Assembly (NCBI GenBank): GCA_014381755.1
Contig: JACNLB010000120.1
Location: 1-53,493 of the forward strand
Reading direction: 5' to 3'
Origin: Fidelibacterota bacterium
GTDB taxonomy: Bacteria > Fidelibacterota > Marinisomatia > Marinisomatales > TCS55
Length of the DNA stretch: 53,493 nucleotides
Below, piece by piece: positions 44,300 through 53,490 of this stretch. Below the pieces are notes generated by a model. The model was not told the DNA's origin, searched no databases, and saw only the letters and a program-made list of their open reading frames with translations. Within the stretch, counting starts at the first letter, position 1, and each line of letters opens with the position of its first letter. Both the position numbers and the translations under genes were made by a program.

Positions 44300-44977
44300 T
44301 TAAACATGAATCATTTCTCCATTGCTCTCGCTGTTTACAACAGTGATAATTTTATCTGCTATAGCAACTGGAGTAGTCCATGTAATAAAATCTACACCCG
44401 GCATGGCAGTCCTGTTCTGTGGTGTATCTATAATCGTAGGTACAATTGCGTTGCAGGTAATGCCATGTTTTTTTCCTTCAAGTGCTGTTGTTTTCGTTAG
44501 TGATAGTACTGCCGCTTTGCTTACTGAATATGGTCCTGCCATAGCCATGCCCTGATCTGCAGCAATGGATCCAAAATTCATGATCCTGCCATAGCCATTT
44601 TTTTTCATGTGCGGTAATACAGCTCTGCTGCAATTTAACGCACTTTGAAAATTCAGGGACATCATTTTTGACCAGTCTGCAGTTGTTGTTTCTTCGATGG
44701 AGGCTCCCATAGCAAAACCACCGACAATATTTATCCAGACAGATATTATACCGGACTTGCTTTGAATATCATTAAATATACGCCGCACATCGTCCATATT
44801 TGTTAAGTCTGCTTCAAGATATACATAAAAGTCATTGACTTTTTCTATTTTTTGGTTTTGTCCATAATCAATTCCAAAGACTCTGTTTTTCCTTTCCACC
44901 AATGAATCTACAAGCGCCTTTCCTACGTTACCCTTAGCTCCCGTAACAACCCAGTTTAATGTTTGTTTATTTTTCAT
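44300..44977 (-). CDS. Short-chain dehydrogenase/reductase (SDR)
   Basis: A 225-residue NAD(P)-dependent oxidoreductase. The Rossmann motif is VTGAKGNVGKALVD, DLTNMDDVRR binds the cofactor edge, and the catalytic Ser-Tyr-Lys set is in FGSIAADQGMAMAGPYSVSK. The coenzyme loop has four glycine-rich positions but not the classical TGxxxGIG. The substrate is unknown. It starts four bases after the plsC stop, so it is in the same transcript. Confidence 0.92.
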   Translation of the reverse strand: MKNKQTLNWVVTGAKGNVGKALVDSLVERKNRVFGIDYGQNQKIEKVNDFYVYLEADLTNMDDVRRIFNDIQSKSGIISVWINIVGGFAMGASIEETTTADWSKMMSLNFQSALNCSRAVLPHMKKNGYGRIMNFGSIAADQGMAMAGPYSVSKAAVLSLTKTTALEGKKHGITCNAIVPTIIDTPQNRTAMPGVDFITWTTPVAIADKIITVVNSESNGEMIHV

Positions 44978-44980
44978 TAA

Positions 44981-45703
44981 CTATTTCCTTAATTTTGACT
45001 GATTTATCAAATCTGTAATTTTACTTCGTATTACATTCCTTAAAGAGTCTAAATCCATATTTTTATATTGTTCTCCGGATATTGGATCACCGAATCTTAT
45101 TGTTAAGATTCCCGGATTAAGTTTCCAATCGGTTTTTTTCTTTGCTTCATATGCACCCATCAATGCTACCGGAACAATGGTAACACCGGTTTTTAACGCC
45201 ACATGAAAAGGTCCTTTTTTAAATGGTCCCATTTGTCCTGAAACAGTGCGCGTTCCTTCCGGCGATATGATAAATGATATTCCATTGCGAATCGATTCTT
45301 CTGCAATATCCAAACTGTGGATAGCTTCATCCAATTTTTTTCTTTTAATGGGAATAGCGCCATACCGTTTTATCAAAAACCCCCAAACCGGGTATGAAAA
45401 TTGATAATTAGCTCCAACGCCGGTAATATAATGTTTTACTGAACCGGCAAACATAAAAGGATCGAACATAGATTCATGATTGAATAAATAAAGATAGGGC
45501 TGGCCTTTTTTATCCGGGAGATTACCCTCAATCCGCAACCATTGCCCGGCAGCCAGCATCATCATTCTGCAGGCAAATCGCACGTAGGGGAAAAGTGGAA
45601 TAGGTTTAATAAATAATCTCAACAATAAAAAAATGGCAACAAATAATAAAAATACCAGTAAAGCAACTGGCCAAAGAATAATGGATATAATCGTTCTAAA
45701 CAT
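44981..45703 (-). CDS. plsC: 1-acyl-sn-glycerol-3-phosphate acyltransferase
   Basis: Makes phosphatidic acid from lysophosphatidic acid at the inner membrane. It has 240 residues: an N-terminal hydrophobic region (LWPVALLVFLLFVAIFLLL), the HX4D motif in FNHESMFDPFMFAG, the substrate-binding SPEGTRTVSGQMGPFKKG, and VTIVPVALMGAYE. Its start overlaps the end of mutY by eight bases. Confidence 0.93.
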   Translation of the reverse strand: MFRTIISIILWPVALLVFLLFVAIFLLLRLFIKPIPLFPYVRFACRMMMLAAGQWLRIEGNLPDKKGQPYLYLFNHESMFDPFMFAGSVKHYITGVGANYQFSYPVWGFLIKRYGAIPIKRKKLDEAIHSLDIAEESIRNGISFIISPEGTRTVSGQMGPFKKGPFHVALKTGVTIVPVALMGAYEAKKKTDWKLNPGILTIRFGDPISGEQYKNMDLDSLRNVIRSKITDLINQSKLRK

Positions 45704-46766
45704 GCCAGCCTTGTTTATTCAGGATTGCAAACAATTTATGATTGGCTTTTGGGAAAGGTAAATCCTTGATTTGGTCAGGTTTTATCCATCTATTTGGTTG
45801 AGTTGTTTTTAAAATTGTATTTTTTTTGAAAACACAATGAAAGGATGTCATATGTATGGAAAAATGGCTGTAAACATGTTTTATGCTGCCAATCTTTGAC
45901 TGCACATTCACATCAATTCCACATTCTTCCTTTATCTCTCTTGCAAGGGCTTTGCGATGGTTTTCTCCATTTTGTATTTTTCCACCGGGGAATTCCCACA
46001 ATCCACCCAAATGATTTTTTTCATCACGTTTTAATATTAAAAATTTATCATGCTCCCAGATGACACCTGTAACTACATCATAGTTAGGAATAGGTTTGTG
46101 GAATTTTGTAGCCGGATAAGATTCAGGTGATTTTGTTTGAGCTGCCAGACATGACTTTTCTAAGGGACATTTATAACAATGAGCTTGATTCGGTTTACAA
46201 ATTTGGCTGCCAATATCCATGAGCGCCTGATTTATATCGCCGGGGGAACCAAACTCCATCCAGTTAAAAATATGATTATGAATTACTTTTTTGTTATAGC
46301 GTGATACAGTTTTCTTCTTCAGAAACCTAGACATAACACGCATTATATTTCCATCCAATGCAGGATGAGGTTTATCATGAGACATAGACAAAACAGCCGA
46401 TGCAATATATTCACCCACACCGGGTATTTGAATAAAACCATCATAATCAGTGGGAATTTCTCCGGCATAATCTGTCAAAACAATTTCACCTGCTTTCTTA
46501 AAATTCCTACAGCGATTATAATAACCCAAACCTTCCCACATTTTTAATAAATCCTCTTCATTTGCTTTGGCAACATCTGTTAAACAGGGATATTTTTTAA
46601 GCCATTTTGAATAATAAGGAATTACAGTATCAACCTGTGTCTGCTGGAGCATTATTTCTGATAGCCAAATTTTATATGGATCTTGTGTGTTTCTCCATGG
46701 GAGATCCCTTTGATACATACTATACCAATCCAGAAGCTGTTTTGAAATTATATTTGTATTATACAA
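45696..46766 (-). CDS. mutY: A/G-specific adenine glycosylase
   Basis: Removes adenine mispaired with 8-oxoguanine in DNA repair. It has 356 residues beginning at TTG (46766), one base after the marR stop; a later ATG would remove the conserved first helix. Catalytic E37 (LSEIMLQQTQVD) and D138 (PALDGNIMRVMSRF) are at the same positions as in the Escherichia coli enzyme. The iron-sulfur loop C-x6-C-x2-C-x5-C is CKPNQAHCYKCPLEKSC. The C-terminal NUDIX-like 8-oxoG recognition domain starts near 225 (GLWEFPGGKIQNGE). Confidence 0.97.
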   Translation of the reverse strand: MYNTNIISKQLLDWYSMYQRDLPWRNTQDPYKIWLSEIMLQQTQVDTVIPYYSKWLKKYPCLTDVAKANEEDLLKMWEGLGYYNRCRNFKKAGEIVLTDYAGEIPTDYDGFIQIPGVGEYIASAVLSMSHDKPHPALDGNIMRVMSRFLKKKTVSRYNKKVIHNHIFNWMEFGSPGDINQALMDIGSQICKPNQAHCYKCPLEKSCLAAQTKSPESYPATKFHKPIPNYDVVTGVIWEHDKFLILKRDEKNHLGGLWEFPGGKIQNGENHRKALAREIKEECGIDVNVQSKIGSIKHVYSHFSIHMTSFHCVFKKNTILKTTQPNRWIKPDQIKDLPFPKANHKLFAILNKQGWHV

Positions 46767-46767
46767 C

Positions 46768-47193
46768 TTATTCTTGTTTTAACAGTATTTTTGATAATGT
46801 CCAATGAAATGTAGATAAAATTTCTTTCACTTCATCTCTATCTTCCATTGGAATGGACTCATAAACAGTATCGCCTAATAAATCTATCCGTTCTTCAACT
46901 TTCACCTGAACCTCCTGTCCCTTTGGTGTCAATTTTAGTATTGTAATTCGTTTATCATGTCGGCCTTTTGATTTTTCTATCCAATTCCGACGTACAAGAA
47001 TATCCACTAATCGAGTGAGAGTACTGTTGTCCACTCCCAGCTGCTGTGCCAGAGAGGTCATATCAATTCCGTCAAAGGGGACGCTTGAAACAAGCAATAT
47101 CTGCGGGAGGGTAATTTCACCATCAACAATATTCAATCTGAATAATCGTTGTAGGTCTAGGAGGAACTGCTTTAGAACTTCACCGAATTCCAT
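46768..47193 (-). CDS. MarR family transcriptional regulator
   Basis: A 141-residue winged-helix repressor-like protein. The recognition region is DMTSLAQQLGVDNSTLTRLVDILVRRNWIEKS-like (about 45-75), followed by the beta-wing with GRHDKRITILKLTPKG, all typical of MarR. The C-terminal helix pairs dimers. First gene of the run that includes mutY, plsC, SDR, pepC-like and the aminotransferase, so it may control that unit; the ligand is unknown. Confidence 0.93.
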   Translation of the reverse strand: MEFGEVLKQFLLDLQRLFRLNIVDGEITLPQILLVSSVPFDGIDMTSLAQQLGVDNSTLTRLVDILVRRNWIEKSKGRHDKRITILKLTPKGQEVQVKVEERIDLLGDTVYESIPMEDRDEVKEILSTFHWTLSKILLKQE

Positions 47194-47231
47194 ACTTGTA
47201 TATTACAAATATATTGGGTGAAGAAGCAATC

Positions 47232-47561
47232 TTAGCTTATTTTTGCTCCATTTTGGATAGGTGTATCCAATTCAAGCAAAATAATCCCTTTCTCTTGCCC
47301 CTCAGCGCCGAGAACAAGCACTTCAGATGTATATGATGCAATTTTTTTCGGTGGGAAGTTCACCACCGCAACAACTTGCCGATTCAATAATTCCTTCGGT
47401 GAATAATGATCCGTGACTTGGGCGCTGGATTGTTTATTACCAAACCCTCCAAAATCAATTGTAAGTTTATATGCAGGTTTTTCTGCTTCTGGAAATTCGT
47501 CTATAGACACAATAGTGCCCACTCTTAATTCAACTTTTTTAAAATCGTTTATATTAATCAA
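47232..47561 (-). CDS. csaA: CsaA-type tRNA-binding domain protein
   Basis: A 109-residue OB-fold protein of the CsaA/EMAP-II tRNA-binding group, which binds tRNA and has been proposed as a secretion chaperone in Bacillus. The full-length pattern matches: FKKVELRVGTIVSIDEFPEA, KQSSAQVTDHYSP and VVAVVNFPPKKIA. The start is TTG at 47561, which lies inside the end of a 29-codon reading frame upstream; an upstream in-frame TAA excludes a longer start. No clear ribosome site is visible. Confidence 0.93.
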   Translation of the reverse strand: MININDFKKVELRVGTIVSIDEFPEAEKPAYKLTIDFGGFGNKQSSAQVTDHYSPKELLNRQVVAVVNFPPKKIASYTSEVLVLGAEGQEKGIILLELDTPIQNGAKIS

Positions 47562-47643
47562 GGTTGTATTTTAGTCTGGATAATTCATGAGCAAGTGTAC
47601 TTACAATACTAAGTGCCGTAATAATTGTGGATAAAGGAATCAT
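47554..47643 (-). other. Small 29-codon reading frame overlapping the csaA start
   Basis: The minus strand has ATG at 47643 followed by IPLSTIITALSIVSTLAHEL and more, ending with TAA eight bases past the csaA TTG start. No ribosome-binding site precedes it. It could be a leader peptide coupling to csaA, a gene remnant or chance; low confidence. No other gene fills this 215-base gap. Confidence 0.25.
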
Positions 47644-47657
47644 AGTGTTACGTAATT

Positions 47658-47701
47658 ATGTAAAACGTAAATACGTAATTGGAAGACATTACGTTTTACA
47701 T
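47658..47701. repeat. Perfect 13-bp inverted repeat upstream of csaA
   Basis: ATGTAAAACGTAA (47658-47670) and TTACGTTTTACAT (47689-47701) are exact reverse complements with an 18-base spacer. Further related TACGTAAT and TTTACGTTTTA pieces lie on both sides. No T-run adjoins, so this is more likely a binding site or an old repeat than a terminator for the S9 peptidase gene. Confidence 0.6.
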
Positions 47702-47776
47702 ATTTACGTTTTATCGTCGATATTTTTTCAAACATTAATATGTCCTTTTCACAAAATTAAAAAGCGGGTGAAGTAG

Positions 47777-49765
47777 TCAAGTTAGATATTTATCAAACCA
47801 GTCTACAATGAATTTTAACCGTGCTTCCCTGCGGTCGGGGCGGCCATGGCGGGATAAGCCATGGGGTTCTTCAGGAAAACGAATATATTCCACATCTTGT
47901 TCTAAATATTTGAGAGCCGTAAACATTTGATCTCCTTGCTCAATATTACAACGAAGGTCAAACTCACTGTGAATAATAAGCAGGGGAGTGGTACATTTAT
48001 CTATATACGTCATGGGTGACCATTTTAAGTAAGCTTGCCTGTTTTCCCAGGGAGCTCCGCCAAATTCCCAAGACAAGTCCCAGGCAATATCAGAATTACC
48101 AAACATACTGGATAAATCCGACACACATCTCTGGGTCACGGCTGCTTTAAACCGGCTCGTGTGCGTTATAATCCAATTGGTCATATAACCGCCGTAACTT
48201 CCACCTGTAACACCCATTTTATTTTTATCTACGAAACCAAGAGATAGTGCATGATCCACAGCTGCCATTAAATCTTTCATGGCCGGTTCTGCCCATTTAC
48301 CTGCAATCGCCTTGGCAAATTTTTCGCCATATCCCTGGCTGCCTCGAGGATTGGTATACATGACAATATATCCTGCCTGGGCTAATACATACATTTCGTG
48401 ATAAAATGTTCGACCGTATTGACAGCGTGGTCCGCCGTGAATGTTCAATATAAATGGATATTTTTTCTTCGGATTGAAATTCGGAGGTTTTACCAGCCAA
48501 CCCATTAATTTTTGTTTACCGTTATAGAATTCTACTTCCTCAGCAACCGAATAAGTTCGACTATTGATATACCGCCCATTTAATCGTGTTATTTGTTTTG
48601 TTTCACTGGTATTCAATTTTAATGTGAATAATTCATCCGGTGACTCCAAGCTGGCTCCATTATAAACCATTACTGTTTCATGAGCATCCATTGACCATGT
48701 ACATGCTACGGTATTTTTTGGTGTATTGATTTTGTCCCGGCCGGTATTTACATCCGTTTTGACAATATGATGCCGTCCTTCATGGGCAATACCATAATAA
48801 ACCGATTTTCCATTTTTACTCCAAATGGGCGATGTAATGACAAATGAGGGTGTAATATCGCCTAAGGTCAACATCATGGCCATGCGGTTCAATTTTTTCC
48901 CGAACATTTCATGTCTTTTCCCGGTAATATTCACTGTATTCAAAATATAATTAACCTCACCCCATCCTTTATAAGGCTGATCGTGGCCAATGTAGGCTAT
49001 GGTTTTTCCATCCGGTGAAAAGGAAATGCCTCCGTCCTTTGGTCCTGACGGTGTTTTGACTACTTTTAATTTTCCACCATTTACCGGTACACGGTAAATA
49101 TCCTGTTCGTCTAGCCGCTGGCGCCAGTTCTTTTCCCGAAAGGATACGAAGCAAATTTCCTTCCCATCCGGGGACCAGCAGGGAAACATATCATCATAAT
49201 CTCCAAAAACTAATTGTTTAGCAGATCCCGTATTTCCATTTGCTACCCACACATGGGTGTTTTCACTGTCAAAAAATCCCTGTCCATCCAAACGATACCA
49301 TATTTCCTTAATCTGCCGATATACGGGTGTTTCAATTTTTCCGTCTTTGCTAACTATTACTTCTTTACCAAGAGGATGAAAAAGGAATAGGATTTTTTTA
49401 CCATTCGGGGACCATTTGATGTCGCTGATTGAACCCCGGGGTAATTTTGTTAGGGGCTTGGCTTCACCGCCATCTATGGGCAAAAGCCAGATTTGACTAG
49501 ATGTTTCTTTTTTACGAATAAAGGCAATCGATTTATCATCTGAGGACCAAGCGGGGGAATGGTCGTTTCGTTTTCCAAATGTCAATTGTTTTAAACCTCG
49601 CCCGTTTGTTCCTGTAAAATACAAATTCGAATAATACTTTTTATCTTTCTTATCCATGCGTTCCACAGTAAATACGACGTGCTGACCAGACAAACTAACC
49701 CTTGGCTCCAGAGGGATTCTAAACTTATACAAGTCATCTATACGTATAGGATGTTTTTTGGGCAT
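47777..49765 (-). CDS. S9 family prolyl oligopeptidase-type peptidase
   Basis: A serine peptidase of about 662 residues, cleaving short peptides such as acyl- or dipeptidyl units. I use the ATG at 49765 (MPKKHPIRIDDLYKFRIPLE), as the GTG at 49798 lies inside the upstream lipase gene. The first part is a TolB-like seven-bladed propeller with WSPDGKEICFVSF-type repeats; the C-terminal alpha/beta hydrolase has the Ser in GGSYGGYMTNW (near 522) and the His in EEPHGLSRHG (near 635). No signal peptide is seen, so it is probably cytosolic. Last gene of a three-gene unit with the lipase and heme-copper protein. Confidence 0.93.
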   Translation of the reverse strand: MPKKHPIRIDDLYKFRIPLEPRVSLSGQHVVFTVERMDKKDKKYYSNLYFTGTNGRGLKQLTFGKRNDHSPAWSSDDKSIAFIRKKETSSQIWLLPIDGGEAKPLTKLPRGSISDIKWSPNGKKILFLFHPLGKEVIVSKDGKIETPVYRQIKEIWYRLDGQGFFDSENTHVWVANGNTGSAKQLVFGDYDDMFPCWSPDGKEICFVSFREKNWRQRLDEQDIYRVPVNGGKLKVVKTPSGPKDGGISFSPDGKTIAYIGHDQPYKGWGEVNYILNTVNITGKRHEMFGKKLNRMAMMLTLGDITPSFVITSPIWSKNGKSVYYGIAHEGRHHIVKTDVNTGRDKINTPKNTVACTWSMDAHETVMVYNGASLESPDELFTLKLNTSETKQITRLNGRYINSRTYSVAEEVEFYNGKQKLMGWLVKPPNFNPKKKYPFILNIHGGPRCQYGRTFYHEMYVLAQAGYIVMYTNPRGSQGYGEKFAKAIAGKWAEPAMKDLMAAVDHALSLGFVDKNKMGVTGGSYGGYMTNWIITHTSRFKAAVTQRCVSDLSSMFGNSDIAWDLSWEFGGAPWENRQAYLKWSPMTYIDKCTTPLLIIHSEFDLRCNIEQGDQMFTALKYLEQDVEYIRFPEEPHGLSRHGRPDRREARLKFIVDWFDKYLT

Positions 49766-49773
49766 TTTTTTGC

Positions 49774-51006
49774 TTACTCTTTCGGTGGTAACGACCACAG
49801 TAAATTACAATGATCCTCTAATAATTTTAGCATTTCCTGGACATCTTCTTCATCATTCAAACCGTGGCCCAGGGGCGCTTTATGATCCATATTTATTGTT
49901 TTAATATGATACCATTGACCGGGAATTAATAATTCCTCCGAGCGATATTCTGCAATGGGATCGGCTCCGTTCAAGCCGGTTGTGGGACCAAATTGAGAAA
50001 TTGTATTCACAATTCCATCATTTTCAAACCATGTGGAATCCGTTGCGGAGCCGTCAGCCCAATAGGCTTTATTCTTACCCATCACTCGTGCATTGGCCCG
50101 CAAAATTAAACTCATGGTTTCATCGGGTGTATGGAAACCACTGGCAGTATCCAGACGGGTATTGGCGGTAGAAAAGGAAAAATAATAAGTGCTGGAATTA
50201 GCCGGCGCAATCGTGTTTAATTCACGCGCACCTTCGATACTCACATCCCAAGCACACATATTTTTTGTCCCCCAGGCTTTATGTTCGCGCATGCGCCTGA
50301 AATATGCTGCCCAGGTTTCTTCTTCTTGTTTTTCAAAGCCCCATTGCTGGAGATCAAAATCATAAAAATCGTTGCCCACAACTGCCGCTAAACCAATAAC
50401 GTCCTGCAAAAACGGAATGCCCTTGGTAATTATGTCAGAAAGAGTTGTACCATTATGGGGAGTAGATATTGTGGCAATTGAACGAATCCATCCTTCATGA
50501 ACATTGGCCATTAACATGTTTTTTTCAAGAATGAATTCATCCTCATTTTCATAAATAATATTTTCAAGTAAATACTGCAGCATCCGAACAGTTTGCCCGC
50601 CCATACTATGTCCAACGAAATGAACAGGATGATTTTGATCCCATTGGGGATAGAGTCCATCAAAATACTTTTCCGGTGGTTGTTGTTCAAGCCCATATAT
50701 TTCAGAATGGCTTTTTCCGTAATCAACTTGGCCGCCTTTTATTTGGTAAAATAATTCAACAGCGCGATCCCAGTTGGAGGAAACTGGTCCCACAGACGTT
50801 GTATATACCTCAAAACCTTGTTGGCGAAGATAGGCTTCATAATCATTTTTACCACCCCAGTATTTGTAACCGGACATTTCATCGTTGCCCCAGCCCATAA
50901 AGCCATGGACCAATATAATGGGGTATTTATTCTCCGCAGCAAGATTAGTAAGAAGAACAAAACAAAGGAAGGTTGTGGTGATTATAAAATGGTTATGGAA
51001 TTTCAT
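49774..51006 (-). CDS. Secreted lipase, family I.5-like
   Basis: A 410-residue esterase/lipase with a signal peptide (about 1-23). The mature part resembles Geobacillus/Staphylococcus family I.5 lipases along its length: ILVHGFMGWGNDEMSGYKYW, TSVGPVSSNWDRAVE, GHSMGGQTVRML with S134, STPHNGTTLSDI and FENDGIVNT with D330, and MDHKAP with H375. The complete triad is present. Some zinc-ligand positions of the known family appear changed (for example Q in DLQQWGF), judged from memory. The ATG directly follows the stop of the heme-copper protein. Confidence 0.9.
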   Translation of the reverse strand: MKFHNHFIITTTFLCFVLLTNLAAENKYPIILVHGFMGWGNDEMSGYKYWGGKNDYEAYLRQQGFEVYTTSVGPVSSNWDRAVELFYQIKGGQVDYGKSHSEIYGLEQQPPEKYFDGLYPQWDQNHPVHFVGHSMGGQTVRMLQYLLENIIYENEDEFILEKNMLMANVHEGWIRSIATISTPHNGTTLSDIITKGIPFLQDVIGLAAVVGNDFYDFDLQQWGFEKQEEETWAAYFRRMREHKAWGTKNMCAWDVSIEGARELNTIAPANSSTYYFSFSTANTRLDTASGFHTPDETMSLILRANARVMGKNKAYWADGSATDSTWFENDGIVNTISQFGPTTGLNGADPIAEYRSEELLIPGQWYHIKTINMDHKAPLGHGLNDEEDVQEMLKLLEDHCNLLWSLPPKE

Positions 51007-52377
51007 TTAATCAGTATAATAATAGCCGAAGAGAATCATCATTTCGTCCTCACTCAATAAACCAAAGGTCAGGGTATCATTTGTCCAGTTATCATACGTG
51101 GCAATCATCCGCAAGCCTTCGCCCGGTTCCAATGTAAGAGGTGGATCCAATTCCAAAATAGGAGGGTGTTCCCAATCATAGGAAATATAAACCAATTCCC
51201 CATCTCTTTCTCCTCCGGCAATCTCCACTGCAAATTCCAGGTTGTGCTCGTGAGCGTGGGAAAAGAGCTGGAGAATATGCATGCGTTGGTTAAATGTAAA
51301 TGTTCGTTCAAGAGTTGTAATTTCATTTGGAGGTAATTCAAATTCATTATGATTTAATGTCAAAATTTCAGCTATGTGCTCTACTTCTGTAGGATCCACT
51401 AAATGAATATTAGTATAGATTTCGCCGATCAATACATCATCTGAACGATTCACATAATGAGAATTAAGATCTAAACCTTTATCAGCATCAATCTTTATAG
51501 CCATTCCGGGCGGATATGTTCTATTTATATATGGCCATTGAGTTCCAGCAAAAAAATCATGGTAATACATAACGGCTAAATTGTCAATATTGAAATTCCC
51601 ATTTGCGTCTCTCAAATCTCGATAAACACCCTCTTCTGGAATTAATAGATCGGGCATGCTGTTGCGAAAAGTATACAAAATAAAATGATGGCTTCCCGGT
51701 CTCATGGTTATTTCTACTTGATTCACATAAATATATCCGCTTGTATCCAGATCCGTATAATTTAATAATTCTCGTTCGTAATTGGGTTGCACTTCAAAAG
51801 GGCCAAGGTGGATTTGTATGCCATTTTCAGGTATGGCTAATGGACTAAAATTAATTTCCTCAAAACGTGTGGTATCCGTTAACAGAGTTGTATCAGAAAC
51901 ACTCCCAGTTTCAGGTGCCCCCTCAATAATCCACTGGCGAATGAATTCCAGTTGCCCGTTCGTTAAATGAGGTAATCCCAAGGGCATTAATGAACCATAA
52001 TTATGGTGATCGCTAAAAAAGTGTTCTTTGTCGGGAGCATTTATTTTCTCCCAGAAATAGCTTTTATATAGACTGCTTAATCCATCGGTCCCTATGCGTT
52101 CCAACCCATCATCTAATGCAGCTTGATTGTCAACCGGTTGATTGGTCAATTGATTATATGCTACATCTTGAGTAAGAACAAGATTAGATTGATTGGCAAA
52201 TGATGTCCCCGCTGAATGGCAATCAACACAGTTTTGGGAAAAAATATCTTCCTGAATAATTTTCCATGAATCACGGCTATTTATAATGACTTGATCGTCA
52301 TTTGAATTTCGCGCGACTTCTGTGCAGCCCCATAAGATGAATATGAGCAGAAGAAAGAGATAATTTTTATTCTTCAT
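51007..52377 (-). CDS. Lipoprotein with c-type heme and PHM-like copper monooxygenase domains
   Basis: A 456-residue exported lipoprotein (lipobox Cys C18 in ILWGC). The first domain has one c-type heme site C50-x2-C53-H54 (CVDCH), with M131 (GSLMPLG) as a possible axial ligand. The second (about 180-456) resembles copper type II ascorbate-dependent monooxygenases of the peptidylglycine hydroxylase kind. Ligands are seen as H230/H231 (PGSHHFILYTF), H307 (LNSHYV), H374/H376 (FSHAHEHN) and M446 (SEDEMMILF). A redox-linked hydroxylase or an electron carrier is inferred. It is the first gene of a unit with lipase and S9 peptidase. Confidence 0.85.
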   Translation of the reverse strand: MKNKNYLFLLLIFILWGCTEVARNSNDDQVIINSRDSWKIIQEDIFSQNCVDCHSAGTSFANQSNLVLTQDVAYNQLTNQPVDNQAALDDGLERIGTDGLSSLYKSYFWEKINAPDKEHFFSDHHNYGSLMPLGLPHLTNGQLEFIRQWIIEGAPETGSVSDTTLLTDTTRFEEINFSPLAIPENGIQIHLGPFEVQPNYERELLNYTDLDTSGYIYVNQVEITMRPGSHHFILYTFRNSMPDLLIPEEGVYRDLRDANGNFNIDNLAVMYYHDFFAGTQWPYINRTYPPGMAIKIDADKGLDLNSHYVNRSDDVLIGEIYTNIHLVDPTEVEHIAEILTLNHNEFELPPNEITTLERTFTFNQRMHILQLFSHAHEHNLEFAVEIAGGERDGELVYISYDWEHPPILELDPPLTLEPGEGLRMIATYDNWTNDTLTFGLLSEDEMMILFGYYYTD

Positions 52378-52429
52378 CAGTTATAAAGAATAGAAATTTT
52401 ACTGCACAATTCCAACTATCATTGCATAA

Positions 52430-52462
52430 AAAACAAAAGCCCTCTTTGAGGGCTTTTGTTTC
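52430..52462 (-). terminator. Intrinsic terminator after glnA
   Basis: AAACAAAAGCCCTC-TTT-GAGGGCTTTTGTTT forms a long, perfect stem with a three-base loop just past the glnA stop codon (minus strand), with T-runs on that strand. It isolates glnA from the heme-copper protein gene. Confidence 0.93.
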
Positions 52463-52479
52463 AGCAAGTGATTAATACA

Positions 52480-53490
52480 TTAACTGCAACATGTTTCAAT
52501 CAAAGCAGCACACACTTGGTAAGGATCCATATTTGCAGAGGGACGGCGGTCTTCCAAATATCCGTGACCATCTTTTGCTGTGGCCATGGGAATGCGGATG
52601 GACGCTCCACGGTCACTCACGCCATACCGAAATTCATGGATGGAGCACGTTTCATGAAGCCCTGTTAATCGTTCTTCATTGTGTGCACCGTACAACACAA
52701 TATGTTTATCATGATTTTTTCCTAATGCTTCACAGGCAGCCTCGATCACTTTTATACCCCCATTTTCTCGCATGGATTTTGTACTGAAATTGGTGTGTGC
52801 TCCGGCACCATTCCAGTCGCCTTTAACTGGTTTGGGATGTAAAGTGGCATTAACACCATATTCTTCCGAAATACGATACAGTAGCCAGCGGGCAAGCCAT
52901 AATTGATCACCTGCTTCTGTTGCGCCTACTGGCCCTACCTGGAATTCCCATTGGCCGGGCATAACTTCTGCATTAATACCGGAAATTTCTATTCCCGCTT
53001 CCAAACAAGCGTCCATATGTTCTTCAACAATATCTCTCCCAAAGACTTCATCGGCACCTACACCACAATAAAAAGGACCTTGTGGAGCCGGATAACCTCC
53101 TTCGGGCCACCCTAAAGGTGAGCGTCCAACAAAAAATGTATATTCCTGCTCAATACCAAACCATGGTTCATGATCTTTGAATTTTTCAGCAATATCTGTT
53201 AACCGGGCTCGTGTATTGGATTTATGAATAGAGCCATCCGCTTGAAGAACTTCGTTCATTACCAAGATATGATCTTCTCCACGAAGGGGATCTTTAACAT
53301 AATAAACTGGTTTCAGCAAACAATCACTATCATGACCTTCTGCCTGCATGGTGCTGGAACCATCAAATCCCCATTCAGGGATTTCGTTCAAATTATTAAT
53401 AGACCCATCAATAACTTTTGTTTTTGATCGTAATTTTGCAGTGGGTTGATGACCATCAATCCAAATGTATTCTGCTTTTACTTTACTCAT
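52480..53490 (-). CDS. glnA: Glutamine synthetase, type II (eukaryotic-like)
   Basis: Makes glutamine from glutamate, ammonia and ATP. The 336-residue length and motifs are those of GSII: IWIDGHQPTAKLRSKTKV at the start, PEWGFDGSSTMQAEGHDSD, EQEYTFF, INAEVMPGQWEFQVGP, GAGAHTNFSTKSMR and DRGASIRIP. Type I enzymes are about 470 residues and differ. GSII is not controlled by adenylylation in the bacteria studied. The gene is complete, starting three bases from the window end, and has its own terminator. Confidence 0.97.
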   Translation of the reverse strand: MSKVKAEYIWIDGHQPTAKLRSKTKVIDGSINNLNEIPEWGFDGSSTMQAEGHDSDCLLKPVYYVKDPLRGEDHILVMNEVLQADGSIHKSNTRARLTDIAEKFKDHEPWFGIEQEYTFFVGRSPLGWPEGGYPAPQGPFYCGVGADEVFGRDIVEEHMDACLEAGIEISGINAEVMPGQWEFQVGPVGATEAGDQLWLARWLLYRISEEYGVNATLHPKPVKGDWNGAGAHTNFSTKSMRENGGIKVIEAACEALGKNHDKHIVLYGAHNEERLTGLHETCSIHEFRYGVSDRGASIRIPMATAKDGHGYLEDRRPSANMDPYQVCAALIETCCS

